Source of the DNA: Diphasiastrum complanatum
Lineage: Eukaryota > Streptophyta > Lycopodiopsida > Lycopodiales > Lycopodiaceae
DNA length: 64,000 nucleotides
Assembly (NCBI GenBank): GCA_029204225.1
Contig: CM055094.1
Coordinates: 70,262,803-70,326,802 of the forward strand
Direction of reading: 5' to 3'
The notes below the pieces were generated by a model, which saw only the letters and a program-made list of their open reading frames with translations, was not told the DNA's origin and did no database searches. Position numbers and translations under genes: made by a program. This document shows positions 10,143 to 22,049 of the stretch, piece after piece; within the stretch, counting starts at the first letter, position 1; every line of letters starts with the position of its first letter.

Positions 10143-10532
10143 TTATTCTACCAAAAAATCATCAATATCATTTGTGTCTTTTTCTTTTTCTTGAGGAGCC
10201 AATCATGTAGTGTCAAGTGGTGCCTCTTCCACAGTTTCCTCGACAACTGTAACCAAAATGTAATCCTGAACTAGGACATTAGCAAACTTCCTTGTATCAC
10301 CCACTTTCCCGCTAGCAGCCGGCTGGGGTTCCTTAGACAAGGGAATTACTGAATTCTCATTGTCTAAACTCTTTAAAACCAAAATGAGATCACATTGAGA
10401 TGGATACTATGATGCTAGAGAAAGAGAGAGTGACACAGGAGATTACCTTGCATCCAACAAATCAAACAGCCTCCATCCTCCACTTTCCCTTTCTATCTTG
10501 ACCTTCCCACATTTGATTTTGCAAGGACTAAG
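10143..10532 (-). pseudogene. Decayed two-exon gene fragment of unknown function
   Basis: On the minus strand a pyrimidine-rich stretch and CTTAG acceptor precede an open exon at 10447-10532, including CGKVKIERESGGWRLFDLL. A GTAATC donor, a 78-bp intron (10369-10446) and an AAAGAG acceptor join it in phase to a second exon (10143-10368) with SVIPLSKEPQPAASGKVGD and VLVQDYILVTVVEE, ending in a charged tail and TAA. One in-frame TGA lies after APLDTT. The composition is unlike the neighbouring transposons. I do not recognise the family. It could be a host exon pair or part of a transposon's captured gene. Confidence 0.4.
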
Positions 10533-11671
10533 CTAAGAGGAAGAGCAAGACCAACAAGCAAAGTGCAAGAGGAGCAAGAAGAACAAGCAAAATGCAAGAG
10601 GAGAAAACAAAGAGCAATAGCAAGAGAAGCAAGAGGAGCACTCAAATGTGAGGAGAATAAGGAGAGCAAGGATCAACAAATAGGGAGAGGACAAAGGCAA
10701 CAGGTACGTCCCTTGATTCCATCACCCACTCCTCTTCCCTCTTCGAAAATGCCGCGAAAAATCTCAGTCTTTTTGAAAATTTCAAGAATCTGTCTGAGCC
10801 TCGGTATACACCTCACTCTAGCTTCAGTATACCAAGGGTAATTCTGAGGCCCTGACTAAATTAGAATTAGTATTCCTTGTCTGTTTCGAGGTGAATTCTA
10901 ATTTGATGCATTCTAAATCAACTCAAAATTAATGCATTCTCAAAACACACAATTTTCAAAGATTGGCGACTCCTCCTCCCAAGCCTTGTCAAAGAATATA
11001 TAGTGCACTTGATGGCACAATTTTTTATAAACTAAATTGTATTGATCATCTGGTTAAAGGATGTCATAAGTGTCCAAACATCGACGTATTTGGCATCCAA
11101 CCACTATTCTTGAGCTAGGTAACGATTTTTTATTTTCGGTTCTCCACCCGCTTATTAAACCGGTTCTAATTAACACCTTGACCGGCGGGTGCACTTTTTA
11201 CCCTAAACCGGCTTATGTGTAGAACCAGCGGATATGTTCCTTTGTAAGAACTGGCCACAGTTGAGAACTGTCCGGTCCCTTTGAGCCTTGGAGCGGGGTA
11301 TAACCCGAGTATCAATTCACTATACAAAACCTAACATTCATTAATGGCTTTTAGCAAGTGACTATTATAGCAATAATCATTTTCGAAATGTTTTTTTATT
11401 AATTTTTATATAATAGTGTATATTCGGAACCAGATATGGGAACCGACGGTTCTGACAGAAACCCAGTCCGGACCTATTTTCACAAATCGAGAAAGTCGAC
11501 AATATAGTATAGTAAAGAAACTGGCAAAAACTGAAGAGCGAGGCAAGCCATGTAATGATGCATGTAGGAATGTTTCGCATATCTAGGCGTAATCCGATCT
11601 TGCAATTGTATTGCTAATTTTGAGAGACTAGTTGCACTAGACTCAAATTTAATTATTACATACATGTCTTT
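10533..11671. other. No gene recognised; purine tract and GC-rich patches
   Basis: 10533-10690 is strongly purine-rich (GAGGAAGAGCAAGA type), which on the minus strand acts as the pyrimidine tract before the exon above. 11125-11260 has several ACCGG and GCGGGT motifs in both orientations (CACCCGC at 11146, GCGGGTG at 11186), possibly a decayed inverted-repeat element. Nothing else is seen. Confidence 0.5.
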
Positions 11672-12542
11672 TGTTCATCTCAATGCATTTATCTAGTTTG
11701 TTTTATGTATTGCTGATCATTTCTAATTTTGTATTCCATCCATTGTCAATTGTGAAGGTGCATCAATGCAAATGTCGAGTTGACATTCCTCATCCTCAGA
11801 TGGTGAGGCAAGACCATCACATATAGGATCAGAGGCCTGGTTACACTAGAGAATACCATGCCCATGTGCATGATGTAAGTATGCACTGCAACGAGAGCGA
11901 CGTACCATTATATCACACGTTCGCATGTCTGGTCAGATTGAGAGGGAGTCATTATTTGTGCGTCGGTTCTTCGGTGAGTTCTACTTTGCAAACCTATTTG
12001 TATTTTTTAATTTATATACATCATTGAACGCTCATTTTTCATGTATGTTGTTTGGCACCCTTCTGATTGGAGGAATATTTTGTTATTCTTGATTGTTGTT
12101 GCACTTGTATTGTGTAGGATGATGACTCACACTCACATGACCATCGAAGAATTCAACCAGATGTTGCCATGCAATCCGCAAGATTCAGACGTGCAAGCAC
12201 ATGAGAGCCACCATGGCACTTTCCTCACAGACACCACCCATGGACTTGCACGAAGATATGTCCCTAGGAGACACAACACACGAAGATGTGCCATTCATAT
12301 CACATGATCACGAGAGGGACATGGATGACATGATGGATGCATTCTTCACAAATCCACTCGAGGCTACATTGACAAGCGAAGAAGAGATGATGCGTGGCTT
12401 GGCATCCACTCCTTTGTATGAGGGTACACAAATGTCAAAGTTGCGAGCTTGTTTGCTACTTTTGAGCTTGCAAACTAAGTACGGTTGGTCACATGCGAGC
12501 ATGTTGGAGGGTTTGCGGATCCCAAGGCAACCCAAACCTTAG
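11672..12542 (+). pseudogene. CACTA transposon remnant: transposase-associated domain and N-terminal Tnp2
   Basis: Part of an En/Spm (CACTA) transposase gene. 11763-11872 encodes CKCRVDIPHPQMVRQ and GYTREYHAHVHD, matching the plant transposase-associated domain pattern (C-x-C-x..C, H, GYT.w..Hg). After probable introns, 12201-12542 encodes DMMDAFFTNP and ASTPLYEGTQMSKLRACLL followed by KYGWSHASMLEGL, which corresponds to the (A)..PLYEGC..SKLS...R...LK...GWSDKSF region of Tnp2. The rest of the transposase is absent. Nearly the same block is at 59524-60391. Confidence 0.75.
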
Positions 12543-12575
12543 TTAATGAGTTAGAGGGATTTGGCATCCTGCGTG

Positions 12576-13011
12576 TGTAAGTCCAACCCGATGGTCAAAT
12601 AGTTATTTGATTAGTTAAAAGCCAATAAAAGGACTTTAGGCCTTTTTTGTGGGACTTTTAATGTCGCAGGGCCTAAATGTCAAGTTAGTGAATAAAGTTG
12701 GGTTTCCCTCCAATATTGATGGTTCCCACACTTTTTAAAATTTGAATAATTAGGGAGGTAGAAATGGACCAATAGAATTCAGAGGCCAAGGTCCTCCTCT
12801 CTACTATAAAAAGAGACCAACCCGAGTTGCTCCTCATGTTCATTTCCTCATTTCAATAAAGCAGATTGGTTCTCTTTAGAAAGGATTGATGAATGTCCTT
12901 GCTCTTCTTTGATTTTTGCTAATTGTTGGATCTGAATGTTATTGGGATTGTATGTTATTATACTTTTTATGAGAGAGAAAGAGTAAGCTATCTTTGTTGT
13001 GGATGCGTAGT
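12576..13011 (+). repeat. LTR D (Gypsy), 3'-truncated
   Basis: Starts TGTAAGTCCAACCC and carries a promoter-like CTATAAAAAG and an AATAAAG signal. It stops at GTGTTAATG, where a Gypsy gag piece begins. The complete form is at 60425-61067 and a partial one is at 49606. The LTR and the CACTA piece beside it are shared with the 60 kb copy, so the pair was duplicated as one block. Confidence 0.65.
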
Positions 13012-14430
13012 GTTAATGCAAGAAGAAGAGAAGCTTGAAGCTACTAAAGCAGTAGCAGAAGTTCATTCTTCACTATATGTCAGATATGGGTTTCCCATGG
13101 AGTTGTGCTTGGACATGTGATATCGAGACATGGTATTGGCACAGATTATTCTAAGATCAAGGTTATTGTGGAATTGCCACCGCCAACAACAATTCGTGGA
13201 GTTGATGTGTTTATGGGTCATGCGAACTACTATCGAATTTTTATTATTTTCTTTGCAACAAACTGACTATTGTTCCTATTTGGACAGTAGAGGAGTTAGA
13301 AGCCTTTGAAAAGTTAAAAAAAGCATTGACTTTAGCACCAATATTGCGTTCTCCTGATTGGACGATAGAATTCCATGTTCATACGGATGCCTCGAAATAT
13401 GCCATTGGATCAGTTTTGACACAGCCATGTGATTATAAGAAGGATTATCCTATATGATTTGCAAGCATACAGCTTACAGATCCAGAGAAGAAGCATTCAA
13501 CAACAGAACTTGAAGCGTTAGCCATGATTTTTTCTATTCGAAAATTTTGTCACTACCTCATGGAAATGCACTTTGCATTTTATACGGATCATCAGCCGTT
13601 ACTTTACTTGGTAAACAAGACATGCAATACTGGACGTATTGCAAGATGGTTATTGTTATTAACTGAATTTGACTTTCAAATTGTGGTTTGAAAGGGAAAG
13701 CAACATTATCTAGCCGATCACGTTTCGCGAATCGAATCCCCACCAATTAATACTGAAGTGGATGATGAAATTGCCAGATGCTGCATTGTTCTATGTTGAA
13801 GCAGGACTTGAGTGGGCAGCGGATATTGTTGAGTACCTGATGCTAGGACAACCGAATGACTCCTTGACAAAAGTACAAAAGAGACAACTGATTAATAAGG
13901 CTCAACCTTATCAATTAATTGCAGGACAATTGTATCATCGTGGATTAGACAATATTTTATGAAAATGTGTTTTACCGCACGAACTACCAAATTTAATCAT
14001 GTTTTCACATTATGGCATGGCTGGAGGACACTCTTCTACATATATTACTATTCGCAAACTTTTGCAATCAGGGTGCTGGTGGCCTACCCTTTATAAGGAT
14101 ACATAAAATTTTATTTAGACATGTGATGTTTGCCAGCGAGCACGACGGCCTACTCGACATAATTATGAACTCTTGCATATGGTTTTATTGCAAGCACCGT
14201 TTGAAAAATGGGGACTGGATTATGTTGGTCCTAAACTCTGACAGGTTACATGCGATGCCTAAATGGTGCCTTCACAAGGGACAACAAGCTAAGTGGACTA
14301 AACTCTCATGATTGGCATAAATTTTACAGGTTGGCGTGGCATGTTTTTTGACTTTTTCCCACCTCAATGTTAACATTGTCGATTACATTTTATAGCATGT
14401 CTTGTGATTTCATGATGATCTCATTGTGCA
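13012..14430 (+). pseudogene. Gypsy pol remnant (reverse transcriptase end, RNase H, integrase start)
   Basis: A deleted copy of the Gypsy element at 26771-31860. The first 60 bases match its gag region (31 kb element, 30430-30490), then the sequence jumps to the reverse transcriptase end near 13073. So about 2.3 kb is missing. Recognisable pieces: HGIGTDYSKIKVI and GHANYYR (end of RT), FEKLKKALTLAPIL, FHVHTDASKYAIGSVL, EALAMIFSIRKFCHYL and FYTDHQPLLYL (RNase H), HVSRIESPP, then the integrase zinc region around 13960-14100 (GMAGGHSST; the distal C is disturbed). Several stops and frameshifts. Confidence 0.88.
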
Positions 14431-14546
14431 TATATATATCACGATAATCATGACCAAATTGTTTTTTGTGCATGTAGTTTGTGCTTCCCTTGGTTTTGAG
14501 AATGTTCTTGACAAAGGAGTTAAGGAGTGCTATCTACAAAATTAGT
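14431..14546. other. Spacer after Gypsy remnant
   Basis: Homology to the minus-strand Gypsy copy ends near CTCATTGTGCATATAT. Nothing else seen. Confidence 0.5.
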
Positions 14547-17500
14547 TGTCTCTATTTGATAGTTGATTATTGAGAGGTAATTTCTATCATTCCGGATAAG
14601 ATATTCTATGTGTCTGAGAGAAAAGTCATGTTTGTAATAGTATTGGATACTCATTACTGACTTTTTCGACTCTTTGATATCTTATACATTGTCTCCTGAG
14701 AACTTTTAAATCGAAATTATGAAATCTTTTTTTTAAAAGGGGGGAAGAAAAGATAGGAATAAGTCTTTCCAAAAATCAGCCAGCTGCATTGATTTTGGAA
14801 AAAAAAACTTGTATGTGTGCAGTGGTAGAACTATCCAGATTGAAATAGACAAACTCTCTATGTGATTATTTTGAGCAATCTGGAACTACATGAGTTTTGG
14901 GGTTATTGAGCTGTGAGATATTCATTAATATGGGAAGTAGTGGTAAAGATTAAATTAAGATTCGCTGATTGTTACCAAATACCATTTTGATAAAGTTTTA
15001 ATCTTAACACTATGTCCAAAGATGTCTGTATGAGTTAGCCTAATCTTGGTTTGTACACTAAGATCTGTTGTAGGCTGATTTGTAGAAGGAATTTTGTTAA
15101 TAAGAGTTAGATGGTTGGAAAACTTGTGATGTGGAGTTATTCACTTCAAAGATTTCCCAGATATGTTATTTACTCATGAGAAATAGAGTTCTTTGGTAGA
15201 TGAGTTGCAAGATTCTTAGTGAATCATGTGAGTAACATATGAAGATTGTGGATATCTGTCATTTTATAGCCTTTGTTTTTGTATAGGAACATAGTTGGAT
15301 AAGTTGCTTATGTACATCTTAATCTTGTGGATCTACTATGTGTTTCCTATGTATTGAGTTTATATCATATACTTAAACTAGTCAGAGTGCATAGACATAT
15401 GAACAAGTAATGTGTGGAAAAGTTACTTGCAGGTTAATGTCTCTTTCTGCAGAAAGGATAATTCATTAACTTATTTATGGTTTGGAAGAAGATCTAAATG
15501 TGGTGTTATACATGTATAATTGACATTTGCACCTAGAGATTTAAGATTTCTGAATCATTTACAATTGACTTGAGTAATTGGATTACTCATGATTAGAAGT
15601 TAATAGGATAAATAAGCAGTGTGAAGAGAATTCACCGGGAAAGTGTTTATTTTGATCTATAATGCTTATAAGTCACATGATTAGTGAGTCATTTGGATTC
15701 ATCTACGAGAACCGTGCATAGAATATAGAAGATTCTTGATATAGAATACTTCTTGAAGGAGAAATATTCTAAGTTATTGACTATATCCTAGTGAGCTCAT
15801 ATACATATATTGGATGACAAAGTCTAACTAATGTCAAGGATAACCACTGAATTCAGTTGGAATCCAGCAGAACTTTATAATCTCTAGATGTGGTTCTACG
15901 TGATTGTATAAAGTTTATATTTGTGAAAGACAAATGTTATATTGGCCTTTAATCACTAGGTTGATTGTAGAATTTGGAACTCATAATCTGGTTAAGAATT
16001 AAGATAGAAGAATATTCTTTTTATCTAGTAATTTTCCTTGTGGAAAAAATTTCAGAACGTTATAATTCCTTCCAATGTAGAACTCTGTTTCGAATGACTG
16101 TTATACTTATATGAAATTGTACATCCATATAAGATTTTTGAATATGGCTCGGAACTTAGGTTTCCTGAATCCTAACGTTAGTCTCTATTTGAAAGTTGAT
16201 TATTGAGAGGTAATATTTCTAACATTATGGATAAGATATTCTACGATTATGAGAAAAAAGTCCTGTTTGTAATAGTATTGGATACTCATTACTGACTTTT
16301 TCAAATCTTTGATATCTTATACTTTGTCTCCTAGGAACTCTTAAATCGAAATTATGAAAAAAAAAACTAAAAGGGGGGAAGAAAAAATAGGAATAAGTCT
16401 TTCGAGGAATCAGCCAGTTGCATTGATTTTGAAAAATAAATCTTGTATGTGTGCAATGGTAGAACTATCCAGTTTGAAATAGACAAACTCTCTATGTGAT
16501 TTTTTTGAGTAGTCTAGAACTAGATGAGTTTTTGGGTTTTTTGTTTGTGAGATATTCACTAATATGGGAAGCAGTGGTAAAGATTAAATTAAGATTCGCT
16601 GATTGTTAGCAAATACCATTTTGATATGGATTGGATCAGTGGAATAAAGTTTTAATCTTAACACTATGTCCAAAGATGTCTGTATGAGGTAGCCTAATCT
16701 TGGTTTGTACGCTAAGATTTAATGTAGGCTGATTTGTAAAAGGAATTTTGTTAGTAAGAGTTAGATGGCTGGAAAACTTGTGATGTGGAGCTATTCACTT
16801 AAAAGATTTCCCAAATATGTTATTTACTCATGAGAAATAGAGCTCTTTGGTAGCTGAGTTGCAAGATTCTCAGTGAATTATGTGAGTAACATATGCAAAT
16901 TGTGGATATCTGTCAGTTTATAGCCTATGTTTATGTATAGGAACATAGTTGGATAAGTTGCTTATGTACATCTTAATCTTGTGGATCTACTATGTGTTTC
17001 CTATGCACTGAGTTTATATCGTATACTTAAACTAGTCAGAGTGCATAGACATATGAACAAGTAATGTGTGGAACAGTTACTTGCAGGTTAATGTCTCTTT
17101 ACGTGGAAAGGATAATTCACTAACTTATTTATGGTTTGGAAGATCTAAATGTGGTGTTATACATGTATAATTGAGATCTGCACCTAGACATTTAAGATTT
17201 TTGAATCATTTACAATTGACTTGAGTAACTGGATTACTCCTGATTAGAAGTTAATTGGATAAATAAGCAGTGTGAAGAGAATTCACCGGAAAACTGTTTA
17301 TTTTGATCTATATTGCTTATAAGTCACATGATTAGTGAGTCATTTGGATTCATTTATGAGAACTGTGCATAGAATATAGAAGATCCTTGATATAGAAAAC
17401 TTCTGGAAGGAGAAATATTCTATGTTATTGACTATATCCCAATGATCTCATATACATATATTGGATGACAGAGTCTAACTAATGTCAAGGATAACCACTG

Positions 17501-17725
17501 AATTTAGTTGGAATTCAGCATAACTTTATAATCTCTAGATGTGGTTCTAGGTGATTGTATAAAGTTTATATTTGTTAAAGACAAATGTTATATTGGTCTT
17601 TAATCACTAGGTTGATTGTAGAATTTGGAATTCATAATCTGGTTAAGAATCGAGATAGAAAAATATTCTTGGAATCCAGTAATTTTCCTTGTGAAATTTT
17701 TTTTCGGAATGTTTTTTATATTTCC
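14547..17725. repeat. Diverged direct duplication of about 1.5 kb
   Basis: 14547-16075 and 16181-17725 align along their whole length (offset about 1,633). They share TGATAGTTGATTATTGAGAGG-type starts, the run GGGGGGAAGAAAA, and AGTGCATAGACATATGAAC. The second copy has a 20-bp insertion near 16630. No coding domain was recognised; both copies are full of stops. It may be two copies of a non-coding part of a retrotransposon. Confidence 0.8.
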
Positions 17726-18871
17726 CGAGTGGTATGTTGTTGTGCATATACTCCAGTATCTCTAAATGATTAAGTATGGCTTTAGAATCCGATAGATTAT
17801 GATTGACGAATCATAAGATTCTAAATGTTTATGATTGATGGATCATAAATTGATACCTAAAGGTCATTAGATGATTATATGAAAATATGATGATGAGTAA
17901 TTCTTGATCAATTGGTGGAGTTAAAATTTAGATTTGTATTTGAACTCTAAATTTGTATACAAACTTGAGATTGTTTGGATCTCACAGGCATTTTCATTAA
18001 GTAATTGTTACTTATGAGGAATTTGCTTACCTTTACAGATTGAATGGTTTACAGTTAAGTCTATCAAAATTGAATGGTTGCTATTTTATGGTATATGATG
18101 CTAGGGATAGAGCACTTATCTCAGGAGAGTATATGGGGTACTCAGGACTGAGTTGAAGTCATTTTTATCTTGATGGATCTCCTAAGAGATTTTGATGGGA
18201 TGAGTTTGTACCAAGAAGCATTTATGACAGGTCTACAAGTAAATTGTGGATAGTCTTGGACTATAATTGTTTTGGATCCTTAACTTTTGAACATTGATTT
18301 CCAATATAAGGTGGAGACTCACCCAGTGATTCATGTAAATTGAAGTACATGAAGGTGATGTTATTAGATTGGAGAGAATCAAACCCAACAGGGAAATTTA
18401 TCTTTTAGTGTATTTCTAAAAGGTCGATATAGTATTTCAGTGTAACGACAGATAATTTTGAGAATTATCCCATCTGTAAATACTTATTTGATATTGAAGT
18501 CAGACTAAAGATTGATTTTCACGGTAATAATCAAAGTTAAATGATTGATTTGTTAGCTTTTGAACTTAATCTTAAGGTTGGTTGACTGCTCATCCAGTGT
18601 ATCATGTAAATTTAGTTTATATGATGATGACAGTTTGATGTATTGAAGATTTTGCCCATTTGGAAGATTTATCGCTCAATGTACCTTGGGACCCTGAATG
18701 AGTACTCAGGATCAGAGATAAACAATTGAGAAATTTTTCTATCTTTGTGTGCTTGCTTAGGTTGGTTGGTCAAATTCAGGATAATGATTCATGGGAAGAG
18801 TTAAAAGCATACAAATTGGATTTTTCCTAGTTACTCGTTCTGAGGGCAAAATTGGTTTAACGGGGAAAGAA
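17726..18871 (+). other. Probable 3' internal region of a Gypsy-like element
   Basis: Two places, about 18312 and 18591, read THPVIHVN and AHPVYHVN, resembling the HPVFHVS motif at the C-terminal end of Gypsy integrase. Everything around is stopped. The region ends in AACGGGGAAAGAA, a good polypurine tract, directly before LTR C. I infer a decayed internal end, not a gene. Confidence 0.4.
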
Positions 18872-19360
18872 TGTTACGTCCATGTCCTGAACAAGGGAAT
18901 TAGAATAATTCCTGATGTGGATAGCCGGTCACTCCAGGTGTATATGGTTATTAGTTATGCGTCGTCATTCCAAGCTTGGCCTGTAAAGTAATTAATAATC
19001 ATATGAGGGCTTAGACCTATAATTGGACATAGGAGCACATGCATAGTGAATGACTGTTTTAATGCAAGAATAGCAAGTCAATAGCTCAATATAGGTTGCA
19101 TGGGAATCCTAGGGGAAGTATTCTCTCTCTCACGAGGAGAATATGTCCATTGGAAACTCGCCCATCCCCCTATTGGAAATTCAGTTTCTTGAGCCAGTTT
19201 GTCCTTCTCTCTCTTAGGTTCTTCACTATGGCTTGGGGGCTAGGTCCAGGAGAAAACTCCAGAAGGGATCTAGGTCTGGTTGGGTCATTTTGCTCCACAT
19301 GTGTCCTTTTGGATGTTTTGCAATAGGATCTAGCTAGATCTTCACTTGGTGATCCTTACA
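18872..19360 (+). repeat. LTR C (probably a 3' LTR)
   Basis: Starts TGTTACGTCCATGTCC and ends GGTGATCCTTACA. It is bounded by a polypurine tract upstream, and downstream at 19361 it joins family B gag sequence. Other copies are 58841-59316 (with primer site) and a fragment at 37521-37718 next to the same gag sequence in arm 3. No matching target duplication is seen across this LTR alone (AAGAA against CTTTC). Confidence 0.8.
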
Positions 19361-19435
19361 CTTTCATACTAAAAAAAAATGTACTTGGACTTTCTTCATT
19401 CTTTTGCAAACAAGAAAAGATTTGCATTCTTAGAG

Positions 19436-19740
19436 TCAACACTCTAGAAGTAGACTTGGATTCATAAAGCTCAACGAATCCCATGCATCCTTAGATGAAG
19501 TACACTTACCAACTTCCTTGAGAAGTTCATTGGAAATATTCATCTTGATAATGTGTAGAGCCCTTGTGGCTCTCTTATCATACCTCATTTGATCTTGTTG
19601 TGTTGATGGCATCTCCTCCAAACCTACAACAATATGCAAAACATCATTCATCTCAAGAAGTGATTCCATCCTCACTTTCCACAATGAATAGTTACTTGAG
19701 GTAAGCCTATCATTGGCTTCCAACATGAATTCATTTATTG
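19436..19740 (-). pseudogene. Copia family B gag fragment (arm 2)
   Basis: UBN2-type gag N terminus: MLEANDRLTSSNYSLWKVRM, then RATRALHIIKMNISNELLKE and CTSSKDAWDSL. Compared with arm 3 (37190-37520), the start codon is changed to ATA (minus strand, near 19741), but the frame is open longer here. It is truncated at 19436 by rearranged sequence leading to LTR C. Confidence 0.85.
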
Positions 19741-20291
19741 TTGTTATGTAGCAATGACCTGATCTTATTTATCAACCTGTTTCAATGCACAAAGCACTCC
19801 TTTGAGCAACAACAAATGTTTTCAAAAGAAATCACAAAGATTTGAAACTATCTCAAACATTCTCTTCTAGCACTTATACCAAGCAAATCAACACATAGAA
19901 ACATGAAGTCTATCCTCAATCTAATGACTTTTTCCACTTCCTAAGATTAAAACACACTCAAATGAAGTAAAACAATCTCACTATCTAGAGATCCAATCAA
20001 AATTAGGGTTTTGACAAAAACACAAAAAAATGATTATTCCAAATCTGTATGCAAATGCTGAAAATTTGATATGCAATCTATTAGCCACCACTTAGGCTGA
20101 TCCAATGATCCAAAAATCGGCCAAATCCAGTATGTGAATTCAGAAATCGGAACTGATGAAGATTATGAACCTATATAGGGTTTTGATCTACAAAAGATCC
20201 AATCTACAAAAGCAAAAAACTCAATTTTGGTGTAGAATTCTCTCTAGCATGCTCTAGCCTTGATATCTTCACCAAATCATTGATAGATATG
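19741..20291 (-). mobile_element. Copia family B leader, 5' LTR lost (arm 2)
   Basis: Same leader as 1-352 and 36660-37189. It breaks at 20291 (ATAGATATGAT), just short of the primer site, and joins directly to the 98-bp array. So the LTR, the hairpin, the GC-rich repeat and flanks present in arms 1 and 3 are deleted here. Confidence 0.8.
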
Positions 20292-20720
20292 ATGACACCA
20301 CAACTAGTTTGTAGAGGAGCGCTACTAAACAGACTCAGAAATTGAGAGACGAGAAGAAGTGTAAACAATCACACCACAACTAGTTTGTAGAGGAGCGCTA
20401 CTAAACAGACTCACAAAGGAACGATTGTCTCGATCAAAATTGAGAGACGAGAACAAGTGTAAACAATCACACCACAACTAGTTTGTAGAGGAGCGCTACT
20501 AAACAGACTCACAAAGGAACGATTGTCTCGATCAAAATTGAGAGACGAGAAGAAGTGTAAACAATCACACCACAACTAGTTGGTAGAGGAGCGCTACTAA
20601 ACAGACTCACAAAGGAACGATTGTCTCGATCAAAATTGAGAGACGAGAACAAGTGTAAACAATCACACCACAACTAGTTTGTAGAGGAGTGCTACTAAAC
20701 AGACTCACAAAGGAACGATT
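20292..20720. repeat. 98-bp tandem array (arm 2), cleanest copy
   Basis: The start ACAACTAG recurs at 20376, 20474, 20572 and 20670, an exact 98-bp period over four monomers, with partial units at both ends. Monomers are nearly identical, whereas those at 1808-2108 vary more. No Copia A insertion is present in this array. Confidence 0.93.
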
Positions 20721-21380
20721 GACACAAGATATTCTTGTGCTAGTTTATGCAGGAGCAGCTGGTATTAAACATTGAATTCTGGCAGAAAATAATTGCAGTT
20801 GGCGTGGCTATCTAAGCGAAGGATAGTTAGTCAGGAGACATAATACCGATATCACAATGTTCATTTATTTCTTGATGCTTTTCATCGCCTACACTACAGG
20901 TGCAGTGTTCTTAAATCTTAATATTAGATCTGCACGCATGCAAAATCTACAGAAAAATCCATTGATATAGGCAACTGATAGGAGAGAACGTGGTTATGGA
21001 ATGTAGACAGTTGTCACTTACCAGCTTGCGTAGGTTGAGTTTAAACTTTGAACACGTTATAATGAGTGATGCTTCAACTGACGAAGGCTTTTCAATACGT
21101 TACGAAGCATTCCACCTTTGCAATACTGGGCTATAAAATCGAGAGAACAGAAATTTTAAGAGAAATGTTTCGGCTAACAAGCTTCCTTCAGAAATCTAAT
21201 TCATAAAAGCTGTCTCATTAAGGCTTATGACTATTCAGTCTATTGTGATGTATCATTTTTCCTATATGCCGCTTAAGCAGGATCAGAATGTAGCGTATAT
21301 TTGCTTGATCACGCTACATCGTCCTTGAACAGTGAAAACTCTTCTAACTGGAGAAAGACAAGAAAATGAAAATGCTTCCA
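20721..21380. other. Conserved 3' flank of SPH copy 2
   Basis: Matches 7452-8004 and 33879-34546. It keeps the segment around 20852-20968 that arm 1 lacks. No gene seen. Confidence 0.7.
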
Positions 21381-22049
21381 TCACTGCCATTTCCGAATAA
21401 GTACCGCTGGATCTATCGCACTTTCTTTTAAATAGAGGCCTTCCGGAAAGACCCACCAGTCAAAATCAAAGCTCGTCGATCGCTGCAACGCAAAGTGAAC
21501 GCAATTTATATTAACAAAATGCGTACTATTTCAAAAGCCTCCTCAGATTCTGAAGTGATGTAAAGATAGATTGAAAAATGACATCAACTCAAGAAAAGCC
21601 TGAAAAGAACAGCATGAAAGGGGATAGATAGCGTGATAGTCATGACTTACTGTGAAGAAACCCCAAGTTAGCTCGCGAATTTTGTGGCCGTCCCACTCAA
21701 AAATACACCAAAACTCGGTCCATGGCATACCACCAAAATGCCAAATAGTATCCTGCTCGAAATTCAGCGTATGTAGTCCCAAGTCGTTGTCCTTGGAATA
21801 ACAGTGCAAACCAATAGTTCCGTTTATGAAATTCGTGACGCGGAAGGATGCAGCTTCAGCGGAGGGACGACTGCTCAACAACATTACTGCCATCAGCAAT
21901 GTAAACATCACGAATCGCCTTATTCCGCAGGACAAATAAAGAGAAGCACGCGATCCGGATGATCTGATGGATACTGCGCATCCACTGATCTGTAGGTTTA
22001 TCCAATCCAACACGTGCAGTAATATCAACGCGGAACCGCTGCCATCCAT
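21381..22049 (-). CDS. S-protein homologue, copy 2, two exons
   Basis: Same gene as at 8005-8673: exon 1 21651-22049, intron 21483-21650 (168 bp, GTAAGT and TTGCAG kept), exon 2 21381-21482. The 166-residue product differs at about six positions in the N-terminal part (for example WINLQ for WIKLQ, AVSIRSS, SRASLYL, AVMLL) and is unchanged from RVTNFINGT to the C terminus. Changes cluster before and in the leader while the mature S1 core is identical to copy 1, which suggests constraint on the core or recent conversion. The purine-rich 5' leader is shorter than in the other copies. Confidence 0.85.

Noticed and set aside
10563-10841. A 92-codon plus-strand frame rich in Glu, Gln and Lys.
   Set aside because: It is the complement of the pyrimidine tract before the minus-strand exon at 10447-10532, has no domain, and ends in unrelated sequence.
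18872-19360. LTR C as a solo LTR.
   Set aside because: The flanks AAGAA and CTTTC do not match, and a polypurine tract precedes it, so a 3' LTR of a decayed element is more likely.
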